DNA of 64,000 bases. Source: Gautieria morchelliformis. Lineage: Eukaryota > Basidiomycota > Agaricomycetes > Gomphales > Gomphaceae. The notes below the pieces were generated by a model, which saw only the letters and a list, made by a program, of their open reading frames with translations, made no database searches and was not told where the DNA came from. Of the stretch, positions 10,131 to 20,820 are shown in pieces. Location of the stretch: NCBI GenBank assembly GCA_015179125.1, contig WHVA01000508.1, positions 1-64,000 on the forward strand. Reading direction: 5' to 3'. A program made the position numbers and the translations under genes. Each line of letters opens with the position of its first letter. Position 1 is the first letter of the stretch.

Positions 10131-12507
10131 GTGGTTGTACTGTGCATTTCATTCACCATAGGTGCATTCGGAATCGGAGATAGCAACTCAGGGATCACAA
10201 CCTCTTCCGCACACATGGTGTATGACAGCCCCTCTTCTTATGTCGAGCTTCCAACACCGGAAACCATATTGATAGTAACTACTAGTGTTCAAGATATTGG
10301 ATGGATGGGTGGAAAAACTACTTTGTAACTAAGGGGTGACTAATTTATAGTCATAAAGTCATGGGGTGATGGGGATGGTGTTAGGATTGTCTGGGCTTTG
10401 GAATAGAGATCTGTACCTAGTATACAAAGCCCCTGTCCACATGATGTTAGGATAGTAATAAGTCAGACGTGTCATGGGATTCAAATAGAAAAATGGAGTT
10501 GAGTCTACCCTGCCCAGCATATATGCTGGGCTTGGAGATGGGGCCGCTATCTCTGTGCCCTTTCTGTGGGGCAGCTGATTGAATATGTATACTGCAGGTG
10601 ACATTCTCAGGTCGCTCCACAGCATCCTATACTCCTGCGCAGTCTATTGTTCTCTGTGGCGTTTGGTGCCCGCACCCCTCGGTGCCTATGGCCTGGCGCC
10701 TGTCGACGTCATGGCCGATGCCATCACTTGATAGGCGCGCCATCCCTTATCGACCGCACGTGGTCGATGCTCGAACTCCTGTACATTACCCGATCTATGA
10801 GTAATATAGCATGTCATAAATTCGTGTGATCGTCATCTGCGCCGACGTCTTTTATAAATGTAATTTCTGTTTCTTTTTTGATTTCTTTTGTTTTTCTTTC
10901 TTTCTTTATTAGTTTCTTTTATATATAAACGATTTGAAATGAAATAGTTGTGTTTATCACAACAGAAGAAAGCGCGTCCCTTCTCCCAATCTCCGTCAAA
11001 GTCCGCTGGAGTTGCAGGTTTGACCTTTGCCAACTTTGCAGACATCCTCTCTTCCGCTGCTTCTACTTTTCCGAAATCTGACTCATCCTGCATAGCATTT
11101 CCACCACTTCGTGGCATATCTAACTTAGCCAGAATCGTTTGCAAGGCTGTTTCAATCGCATCGGTCTTCATCCGGTTCCGCGTCAACTCCTCCTCCATAT
11201 TCCAAAGATGATCATCCAGATCCATGTCAGAAGGAGAAGTATGGGATCTAGTACAAATGTATGAACGAAATCATCCAGAATCGATTATTCTGCCTCCTGA
11301 AATTACTGTAGTCTTGTTTGATAGCTACAGAGCTCAGATCTTGATAGTTTATTCCAAATCTTCGTCGAGGGTCTACTATCACTGTTTACTCTATACTACC
11401 TTAAAAGCGAATGCTTTTGATTTGACTATCCCTTGGATCAACACCGTTCTTCTGTCACGTGGTCACGTGACTCTCCTTCATCAGTGCTGGACACGCCTCG
11501 AAAGGCTTAGTCAGCACACAGAAGAGGGGCGAACGCAGTGGTTTCAATCACTGAGCAATAGATTCTACTTGTTAAAGGCACTAATTGATACCTTAATCCA
11601 AAATCTTCAACACATGCAGCATCTACTTTGCAATTGTCGGAGACCTCTTTCCAAACGAGCAGGCTCAGATTCACTGGGCATTGTCCTTTTTCAAGTCAGA
11701 CCACGCTGAAAACAAGGTGATCCGACACAAAGCAAAGGGCAAGGGCAACTACTTCCGAGACTGGGACTGAGAAAACCTTTTCCGACCTGTTCTGCCCAAA
11801 AAACAAGCAACTCACAGCCCTTGCGAAGCTCAAGGGGGCCAGCTGGTACCAGGCCAAGGATCCAGTCGATGACTACATCGATCGCTTCCAGGAGCTCATC
11901 CACCTCGCAGAGTACAATGATGACAAGACAATCATCATCAAATCTGTTGAGGACTCGATCTGACGCTCCAGAACCAAGTTGCACTGCTTGGGGATGGAGC
12001 TCCGGATTTTGATGATCCGGAAGGGTGGTACCAAGCTGCACAAGGGGTGTCCTGAAACAGGGAAGCAAATGAGGCCTTTGTGGAGACAAACCAGAACATG
12101 ATACGCAGTTCCGCTCGACCTGCTCCACCTGCACCAAAACCCAGAGCGGTATTCATTTCAACACGGAAGATACTTCTGACGGTTGCTCCACCTGCCCCTG
12201 CTAGGAACCCTAGCCCCCTCCTTCAAAGAGTGGCCCTGCCCCAATGGATCTTCACCACATGTGCAGAAAAGGCAACACAACTGTCACCTGCTTCCAATGC
12301 CAGCAACCAGGCCACTATGCCCACGAGTGCCCCCAAGCTTTCAACATCCAGCTTATGACCACAGAGGAGAAACTTGAGCGCCTTCCAGAGTTCCTCACAC
12401 TGGCAGACATAAGCAGAGTGCCCACTGCAGAAGGAAGTTCTGAAAATGTGGAACATGGTGTGTTGGAAGTGGAAGATGTGTCGGATTTTGTGATGCACAG
12501 TAGGTGA
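10131..12507 (+). pseudogene. Element B gag, split by insertion and inversion
   Basis: Gag is in three parts: plus strand 10,131-10,275; minus strand 11,243-10,965 (starting MDLDDHLWNMEEEL, ending at a capsid-type ADFDGDWEKGRAFF); and plus strand from about 11,604 (IYFAIVGDLFPNEQ, GASWYQAKDPVDDYIDRFQE). A zinc knuckle of the form C-x2-C-x4-H-x4-C (CFQCQQPGHYAHEC) lies near 12,290-12,333. Turning the 10,276-11,243 block round joins part one to part two in frame. Stops and frameshifts follow after 11,950. This is the nucleocapsid precursor that would coat the retrotransposon RNA; it cannot be made from this copy. Confidence 0.8.
10276..11603. mobile_element. Family-4 insertion in B gag, split by inversion
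   Basis: The proximal part lies reversed at 10,276-10,964, and the distal part forward at 11,244-11,603 (similar to the reverse of 2019-2440); together about 1.05 kb. Insertion-site duplications TCTTC (as GAAGA on plus, 10,965-10,969) and TCTTC (11,604-11,608) lie at its two outer ends. The sequence between (10,965-11,243) is the inverted gag N-terminus, not family 4. Confidence 0.7.
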
Positions 12508-13040
12508 GATATGTGCCCCTGCTGCCTGTACATAACCGGTTTGCCTGTCTTGAAGTCGAGAATGAGAAACCCCCATTCCTTTCACTTCATGCAGACCCAC
12601 TGGATAAAGTCACACAAAGCCAAGTCCAACATCCCGCCCACTCTGCCTCTGCCCTTGGGAGAGATGCCTCCCGAAACGCTATGTTGTTGCTGCTGCCCCT
12701 GGCCCTAAGTCACTGGTCATTAAGGTCAATATCCAGATGATGGACACAGTGGAAGTCAAATCCGGACCCGCACTTGTCGACTGCAGGGCCACTGGCCAGT
12801 TTATGGACCCAGACTACGTTGAACAGAACCAACTGACCACACAGAAGTTGCGACATGCAATCCTGGTGTTCAATGTGGATGGAAGGCATAATGAGGTGGG
12901 GTCCATCACGGAAATAGTAGACACAATTCTCCGCTATGATGGACACACAGAATGCACTTCCTTTGCAGTCACCAGCCTGGGAAGGCAAGACATCATCCTC
13001 AGATTTACCTGGGAGCACAACCCAGAGATCAACTGGCAGA
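12504..13040 (+). pseudogene. Element B aspartic protease region
   Basis: Continues from Gag. Frame 12,737-13,033 gives a retropepsin-like fold with the active-site loop at about 12,775-12,795 reading V-D-C-R-A-T-G-Q-F where related elements have D-[SC]-G-A-T-G; the Gly after the Asp pair position is Arg, a GGG to AGG change that fits CpG decay. The C-terminal block IILRFTWEHNPEINWQ corresponds to the usual LGLPWLxxHNPxIDW motif and is cut immediately by element A at 13,041. Processing of Gag-Pol would have been its role. Confidence 0.8.
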
Positions 13041-14529
13041 TGTCATGACCTGTCTATTTCTCTTACCCCACTGTCTCTATGCTCCCTCTCGTCACTCCCT
13101 AGCATCTTCACCAGAGTTCGCCGCACCCACCGACCACCCCCCCCCCCTCTACGTCCACTCTACCCGCTGTTCGCCCCTGTCAGGGGACACCCTGTTTTCC
13201 ATTTCCAGTTCCGACACCACACCCAGTTCCGACTCCGCTTCCAGTTCCGATTCCATCTCCGCCTCCGCTTTCGGAAATGATTCCGCTTCTGGGAGAACTT
13301 CCACCAGTTCTGTTCGCCTTGCCAGTTCCACTCCAATTTCCGACTTCCACTCTCGGAACAGTGTCAGAGATCAAGCGACTCGCATAATAGGTGGCATCAA
13401 GGGTCTATCAAGGGTCAGGGAGGTCAGGAGGATGCAGGGTTGATGGCGGGTGCCAAGTGTTGTCCCTGGCTGCGCAGTGTAGTATAATACGGGCTCGCTG
13501 ACATTGGGGGTCCTTAGACTTTTCTCTTTGGATTTCCCCTTGTCAGGTGAGAATCCCCTCTCCTGTATACTCTGTTCATTTATACATACTTTGGATTTCC
13601 CCTTGTCAGTTGTGTGGTAGTGTGATCTCCACAACCAGCCAGGGTTGCCCTTACAGCCCCATTCTCCGAACCACTATTCACTGTTCGCGCATTTCGCCAG
13701 CAGGCACGCCATCAAATACGATCGATACCATTCACTTGGCATGATGGTTCATCATTAAACCCATCATCTTCTTAATCCAACCCCATTGGGTGTTCGTATG
13801 GCCAAGGTGTGTTCGCAGGACGTCCCTTCCATAGGTCGTGCGGGATCAACCCAGTAAAAGAAGAGTCCGTGCAGGGTAGCATGTATGCGGGTCCCAAGAC
13901 ATGGTTTTGTCCATAAGTGTCTTTGCCACCTTGATTTTCGGTCGTTTCATGTTCGCATTCTTCCCTCACTCTACTGTATGTTTATTCCATCTACTTGGTA
14001 TCATGACTGCGCACCCCTATCCGACCCTGACTCATGACGGCCTCTTTCCTATTTGCTAAATACCTTGCGAGCATTCAATATAAGTAGTTTACATTCGCAT
14101 GTACATTCTCCAGTTCAATTATCATACATCATCCATCTTGTGCAAACTTGACCTCACTGTGATCATCGTCTTGAGCCTTCTCTTGGAGATTTCTATCTTC
14201 AACCAGAAGAGGACTTAGGCATCACTGGTGAGTTCTCATACTTCATCTTCGTTACCTTAGCCTTCGAACTATTCTCTGTGCTGTTGGCGAAGGGATTGTC
14301 GAGACTTAGACAGCCCTTCCGTGAGACCTTGCACGTTACATCGTCAAGTACCACGGGCTATTTCGCTACGACTGTAGATAGAGTGAGCCCCATTCGGGCA
14401 GCCCTCTTATCTTGTGAACATTTATTGGTTCACCTATTCGCCGAACGGCATACTTATTCGCACAAGTCATTCGGGCATTCGCTGTGTTCACTAATACACG
14501 ATATTAACGCCTAAAAACCAATCTTGACA
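13041..14529 (+). repeat. 5' LTR of element A (with nested solo LTR)
   Basis: TGTCATGACC to TCTTGACA. Net length is about 1.0 kb after removing the 13,178-13,655 insert and its TSD. A core-promoter-like ATATAAG is present near 14,079. No clear tRNA primer-binding site follows at 14,530. Confidence 0.92.
13178..13655 (+). mobile_element. Solo LTR of B's family inside A's 5' LTR
   Basis: 478 bp, TGTCAGGGGA to CCCTTACA, TSD GCCCC at 13,173-13,177 and 13,656-13,660. Closely similar to B's 3' LTR. Because A is itself inside a B copy, B's family was still active after A inserted. Confidence 0.93.
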
Positions 14530-14619
14530 GTATAATTTAACTAACAGCTACAGTCAAAAGCATTCATTCCACCCATTCATCACCTGTTTTTTTACGCACA
14601 CCCCACACCACATCTATTC

Positions 14620-15677
14620 GTGGGACAGCCTTACCGTTTCGAAGGTCACCTTCCCCCGCACCGAACATTTTCTCAGACTCCCATCCCACTCGGCGGGCCT
14701 GCCCTATTCCCCTTCACGGGACAGCCTTACCCCTTCATGGGTCGCCCTTCCCCATACCAATCTTTCACACAGCTTTCTGCCCTACTTGGCAGACCTGGGC
14801 CTTCTCTCTCATTAGACTCTGACTCTTTTTCCACAACTCTTACCCATGCCTGTTTTATCCCTTCGAATAACAACCCTATCAACTCTGTACCACCAACGTG
14901 CTTATTCGCCTCTATTAGCTCTCATTCCGATTCGTCCTTCATCATCCATGTACACCTTCCCGGTCTCTCTAGCTCAATCCCCACCCTCATCGACCTGGCG
15001 CCACTTCCAATTTCATTGATAGCTCCTTTTCCTCCCGTCCTGGTTTCATATGTACATTGCTCCGTTCACCTATCGCTCTCTCACTTTTCGATGGGAAGCC
15101 AGCCACTGCTGGTTTCATTCACGAATACCTATATACTAGTCTCACTTTCAGCGACTCCTCTTCGCAGGACATTTCGCTACTTGTCACAAAGTTACACCCT
15201 TCAGCCGCGATCGTTCTCAGGCTTCCGTGGCTTCGCTCTATGAAACCCACTATCGATTGGGGCTCCCTCTCAATCACCTTTCCTTCCAACCCCGATTCTA
15301 TGCTTCCACAAATGACGGTCGCTATGGCCTGTACGATGATTTCCCCGCCGGCTATCTTTGACAGTATCCCCCAACTCCACACTGCATCGATGACATCGCC
15401 ACTGCCAGTTCCTGGTTCATATTCGTCCCCGCCATCCTTGGGTTACGTCCCGAATGCGGCGATTGGACCACTCTCCTACATCCCGGTCCTTCCACCAGAC
15501 GTCGCTTCTTCACCCCCACTCCTATTCCGAATCTTTCTGGTTACGAACAGACGTTCGACGTGGATGGCAAACCCTTACTTCTCTCAACCAAGCCGATCGA
15601 GAATCACTCCTTTGAGTCCTCTATATCGCTTCCTAACAATCTCATTCGTCCATTTTCAGTCACGAAAAAATGCATAA
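14620..15677 (+). pseudogene. Element A protease, frameshifted at active site
   Basis: Frame 14,620-15,243 runs as a Pro/Ser-rich lead to ...PTLID at about 14,993. The rest of the retropepsin loop, GATSNFIDSSF, appears one frame over from about 14,997, so a single base is missing exactly in the Asp-Ser/Thr-Gly catalytic triplet. The second frame (15,057-15,677) carries the flap and the L-P-W-L-R block. Only about 450 bp separate the 5' LTR from the protease, too little for a Gag capsid. Non-functional. Confidence 0.8.
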
Positions 15678-15841
15678 TGGAAACCGAACCTATTTGACCA
15701 AAAACAGAGCCCATTCCAAGTCAATCTCGCCCCTGTACACCATGTACAGAATCGCTGATCGACGACCACCTCCCATTCCATTCTTCACCTCCTGATCCAC
15801 CTCCGACGAGGAGGGCAACGCCGCATATAAGCCTAATCAGC

Positions 15842-18800
15842 ATGGCCGCCTTCGAGCTAATCATGAAACTTGGCGAAGAAGAAACCTTCATGTTAAACAT
15901 GCACCCTTCCATCCCTGAGCCAACTTCGCTTCACGCTGTAGGCAACGCACCAGCCCCGACCACACTCCTCCACGAAAACCCTCTACCGAAGGACGAGTTA
16001 GAAATGTTCAGGGCTGTGGTACCAGAGGAGTACCATGACTTCTTCGATATCTTTTCGCGTGCTAAAGCCAAAAACCTTCCCCAACATCGTTCCTATGATC
16101 ACACCATCGAGATCGAGAATGATGGCACACCACCTCACGGTCCCATATACCCACTCTCAAACAGCGAATTAGAAGCGCTCCGCGAATATCTCGACGACAT
16201 GCTTGGCAAGGGATTTATCCGCTCCTCTCACTCACCTGGTGGTGCCCCTGTTGTGTTCGCGAAGAAGAAGGATGGTACACTGCGAATGTGTGTGGACTAT
16301 CGAGGGTTGAATCGTATCACGCGAAAAAACAAGTACCCTATCCCACTGATTCCGAGTCTTATTGACCAACTCAAAAGCGCAAACGTCTATACGAAATTCA
16401 ACCTTCGCGCCGGGTTCAATAATGTTCGGATCGCCTCTGGCCAAGAGTGGAAGACAGCCTTCCGAACTCGATATGGGTCCTTCGAATACCTCGTCATGCC
16501 GTTCGGGTTAACAAACGCTCCGGCAACGTTCCAGCACTTCATGAATGATATCTTCCAGGACATGGCTGACGTCTTCGTTGTAGTCTACCTCAACGACATC
16601 CTTATCTTCTCAAAGAACAGGAAGGATCACTTGGAACATGTCCGAATGGTCCTCGCCCGTCTTCGAAAGCATAACCTCTTCATAAAGCCAGACAAATGCC
16701 TCTTCCATTCGAACTGGGTTGAGTTTCTCGGATTCATCATCTCTCCTGCTGGGGTCTCTATGGACATTGAAAAGACAGCTGCAATCACAAAGTGGCCTGT
16801 ACCGACGAACGTTCGCGAAGTCCAATTGTTCCTAGGCTTTGCGAACTTCTACAGAAGATTCATCATTTCGTTCTCAGACATTGTCCTGCCACTCACTCAC
16901 CTGACCAGAAAGGATACTCCATTCGCCTGGGATGCAAAGCAGCAGGAGGCTTTCGAAGCACTCAAGGCCACGTTCTCACAGGCCCCAGTCCTCATCCACT
17001 TCGACCCAAGTAACCTGATCGTCATCGAGACAGATGCCTCCGACTATGCCATCGCCGCCATCATCTCCCAGATCACCCCCTCCGATGGTGATATCCACCC
17101 GATCACCTTCTATTCACGAGGAATGGCACCTGCCAAAATGAACTATGAGATCTATGACAAGGAGCTACTCGCCATCTTTTGTGCCTTCAAACAATGGCGA
17201 AACTACCTCGAAGGGGCATCCCACGTCATCCTCGTCCTCTCCGACCACAAGAACCTTGAGTACTTCGCAACTACAAAGCAGCTGACCCGACGACAGGTAC
17301 GATGGTCCGAACACCTGTCAGGGTTTAACTACATCATTCGCTACTGAGCTGGGCGACTTGGCACAAAGCCGGATGCATTGACCCATCGGGGCGACGTGTA
17401 CCCTAAAGGGGGGGATGGTGCTTACGCATTGGCGAATCCCCACAACTTCCAGTCGATGTTTAAAACCGGGCAACTCATTCGCACCATCATCCTTGACTCT
17501 GCATCACTGTTGACATCCATCCAACAGGGCCAGTTGACCGATCTCTCGTCCTCAGCCCACATCACCCGTCTTCAGTCTCAGTCGATGATGGTCCTCCTTC
17601 CAAACGCAAAGCCAGACCCTTGATCACTTGGAGAGGATGGAAAAATGCTGTTGTACAAACAGCGAATGTATGTCCCCGATCATAATGGTATTCGCTTGGA
17701 CATCCTTCGCTCGCTGCATGATCATCAGTTAGCAGGCCACCCAGGGATCAGCAAAATGATGAAGAACATTCGGAGACAGTACCATTGGCCGAACATGTCC
17801 ACCTTCGTCACCAACTATATTGGATCCTGTTCCAAGTGTCGCCACGCTAAATCCATTCATCACAAACCCTTCGGTCCTCTTCGCTTTCTGCCCATCAGCC
17901 AACGACCTTGGGATTCGATCTCCATGGACTTCATCGAGGGACTCCCACCGTCGGATGGACACGATATGATCCTCGTCATTGTCAACAGGCTAACGAAGAT
18001 GGCTCTATTCATTCCGACATTCTCAGACATCGATTCAGGGGACGTCGCCATGCTCTTCCTGCGCCACGTATTCGCTAAACACGGTAGCCCCAGCGACATC
18101 ATCTCCGATCGAGGGAAGCACTTCACATCTCGATTCTGGACCTCTCTCTGCGAAATCCTCGGCATCAGGGGTAATCTTTCTACAGCCTACCACCCCCAAA
18201 CCGATGGCCAGACCGAACGAGTAAACCAGATCCTCGAGCAGTATCTCCGAGTCTATATCAACTACCAGCAGGACGATTGGGTCGACCTTTTGCCTCTCGC
18301 CGAATTTGCCTACAACAACACAGCCCATTTGGTGACCCAGGTCACACCCTTCTTCACCAACAAGGGTTTCCATCCAAAGCTCGAAGTATCGCTCACTTCG
18401 GTCGCTTCCGAGGACGCTTATCGCCAGTCGGCAGACCTCAAGGACCTTCACCAATACCTTCGAGATCAAATCAAGAAATCAATTATCCAGTACACTTCAG
18501 CCACAACCAGTCGCCGCATTCCGATCCCTGAGTTTCAGGTCGGCGACAGAGTATGGCTCGACTCACAAAATATTCACACAAAACGACCTTCGAAGAAACT
18601 CGACCACCGAAGACTTGGCCCATATCCTATCACGGCTAAAATATCTTCTCATGCATTTCGCTTAGGCTTACCACTGGACCTTCGCCAGATCCACCCTGTG
18701 TTTCATGTATCCCTTCTCGAACCCGCCACGACATCTACCATCCCAGGTCGATATGCAGACCCCCCACCTCCTATCGAAATTGACTCCGCTGACGAGTATG

Positions 18801-18979
18801 AGATCATGAAGATCCTCGATAGTCGCATTCGCTGGAAGCTATTGGAATACCTAGTGGAGTGGAAGGGATACGAACACACTCCCGACGCTACGTCTTGGGA
18901 ACCCTCTTCGAATGTTACTAATTCTGCTCACAGACTCGCCGAATTTCACGCGAAGTACCCCCAGAAACCCAAGGCTTAG
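15842..18979 (+). pseudogene. Element A RT-RNase H-integrase-chromodomain
   Basis: One frame throughout, broken only by TGA stops at 17,345 and 17,621. Residues about 95-270 from 15,842 are the RT: the first catalytic Asp is Asn (KFNLRAGFNN, codon 16,400) and the YxDD box is YLND (codon 16,592). RNase H keeps TDASDYA, the KELLAI glutamate and SDHKNLEYF. Integrase from about 17,645 keeps the H-H-C-C zinc site (HPGI... CSKC), and D, D and E (SMDFIEG, ISDRGKHF, GQTERVN). A chromodomain closes the protein (EYLVEWKGYEHTPDATSWEP), which would direct integration to modified histone H3. RT is inactive by two substitutions while integrase looks intact. Confidence 0.9.
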
Positions 18980-19153
18980 ATGTTTACCAAACCCCAAGAA
19001 AACGACACTCTGTTCACAAATTCTACCTATAGATTCAACTCCCTTAATTAATCTCCTCTCAATCCTCACCCAACTCTCTTCAACTCATTCTACCCCTGCA
19101 ACCAACGCCTCTTCAGACACTCCAAGCTCCCTATCAACCTCTTCGCCCCCCCC

Positions 19154-19837
19154 TCAATGGCTAGTAAGGGTACTCGAGGGTTGTGCATCATGCTTGGCCA
19201 TCGTCCTGACCATACCCCTCGCTATCCGTGCCCTCTTACCTTCCCCATCAGGAGTGAAGCAGATGCGCAGTCGCCTCACTGTGACAGGCTCTGCAGCTTT
19301 CGCCAACCCAGGCATACCCCCGACCAACTGCGAATCAGAGTAGGGGACTTCGCCGAATGCATCACTGAGTTAGCATAGTCGTCACAAGAATACATGAGAA
19401 AACTATACCTTCCGGGTCCTTCCTACTCACCTCCCTTCCTTCGCACCCCTTCGACGTCAGCGTAAAGATCAGAGCCAGAGTCGAATCGATATCCGCTTCT
19501 GCAGGTACCGGTTCCAACATCGATGCCGAACTTTCTAACCACACCCTCGCTTTCTGGATCTCCTTTGCCAGCTCGTCTACTTCGGACGGTCTTTCGAACA
19601 TTTGGTTGACCACTTCCTCGGCCTGCAGCATTTTCCGAAGCTCCTCCTAGTCTAGCTAGACCTCATCATTGAGCAAACGAAAGCTAATAAAGAAAAAAGG
19701 CCGGTACTCCCTTGAACTCCTGCCGCATCGACCAACCACTGCTCCACATCCCCTTGCGACTCTCCCCGAAGCTCCGGCCTAACCCTCGACATGACCTGCG
19801 ATCGATCGAGGAGAACTGAGTGCTCAGGTGTCGTCAT
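19154..19837 (-). CDS. Antisense spliced ORF between integrase and 3' LTR of element A
   Basis: No known domain recognised. On the minus strand an open frame begins at or before 19,837 (MTTPEHSVLL...), open upstream to about 19,903. Proposed exons: 19,718-19,837, 19,447-19,646 and 19,154-19,364, joined by introns 19,647-19,717 (weak donor GTTCAA) and 19,365-19,446 (donor GTGCGA, GCTAAC branch site, CTCAG acceptor). Phases fit. The product would be about 176 residues: a charged helical middle (EVDELAKEIQKARVWL) and a basic C-terminus (EGKRARIARGMVRTMAKHD). The stop is 174 bp from the integrase stop, in convergent orientation. Frame integrity looks better than the adjacent sense pol. Alternative: chance open frame. 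Confidence 0.55.
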
Positions 19838-20036
19838 AGGGGCAGTACGCTTGGCTGGGGTGCCTAGTTGGGTCCCATAACCCCGTTCCGCGCCGTGTTT
19901 TTAAACAAAAGAAGAAGTTGTGCATGGGCCAGGCAGCTACGCAGGGCCCAGGCTTCAGAGATCCAATTGGGGGACCCATTACATCTTTAACGGTTCTGCC
20001 CCACCATAAGATGCAGCGTCTTTGGACTCCGAAGCT

Positions 20037-20049
20037 AGGAGGGGGGTAC
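20037..20049 (+). promoter_or_regulatory. Polypurine tract of element A
   Basis: AGGAGGGGGGTAC immediately before the 3' LTR start TGTCATGACC; the expected plus-strand primer site for a gypsy element. Confidence 0.85.
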
Positions 20050-20820
20050 TGTCATGACCTGTCTATTTCTCTTACCCCACTGTCTCTATGCTCCCTCTCG
20101 TCACTCCCTAGCATCTTCGCCAGAGTTCGCCGCACCCACCGACCACTCCCCCTCTACGTCCACTCTACCCGCTGTTCGCCCCATTCTCCGAACCACTATT
20201 CGCTGTTCGCACATTTCACCAGCAGGCACGCCATCAAATATGATCGATACCATTCACCGGGCATGATGGTTCATCATTAACCCCATCATCTTCTTAATCC
20301 AACCCCATTGGGTGTTCGTATGGCCAAGGTGTGTTCGCAGGACGTCCCTTCCATAGGTCGTGCAGGATCAACCCAGTAAAAGAAGAGTCCATGCAGGGTA
20401 GCATGTATGCGGGTCCCAAGACATGGTTTTGTCCATAAGTGTCTTCGCCACCTTTATTTTCCATCGTTTCATGTTCGCATTCTTCCCTCACTTTACTGTA
20501 TGTTTATTCCATCTACTTGGTATCATGACTGTGCACTCCTATCCGACCCTGACTCACGACAGCCTCTTTCCTATTCACTAAATACCTTGCGAGTATTCGA
20601 TATAAGTAGTTTACATTCACATGTATATTCTCCAGTTCAATTATCATACGTCATCCATCTTGTGCAAACTTGACCTCGCTGTGATCATCGTCTTGAGCCT
20701 TCTCTTGGAGATTTCTATCTTCGACCAGCAGAGGACTTAGGCATCACTGGTGAGTTCTCATACTTCATCTTCATTACCTTAGCCTTCGAACTATTCTCTG
20801 TGCTGTTGGCGAAGGGCTCC

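Noticed and set aside
12936..13443. Ser-rich frames running from B protease into A's LTR and the nested LTR
   Set aside because: They cross insertion boundaries; the Ser codons come from TTCCGACTCC-type LTR repeats.
14530..14560. Primer-binding site of element A
   Set aside because: No stretch complementary to a tRNA 3' end could be seen; self-priming is possible but not demonstrable here.
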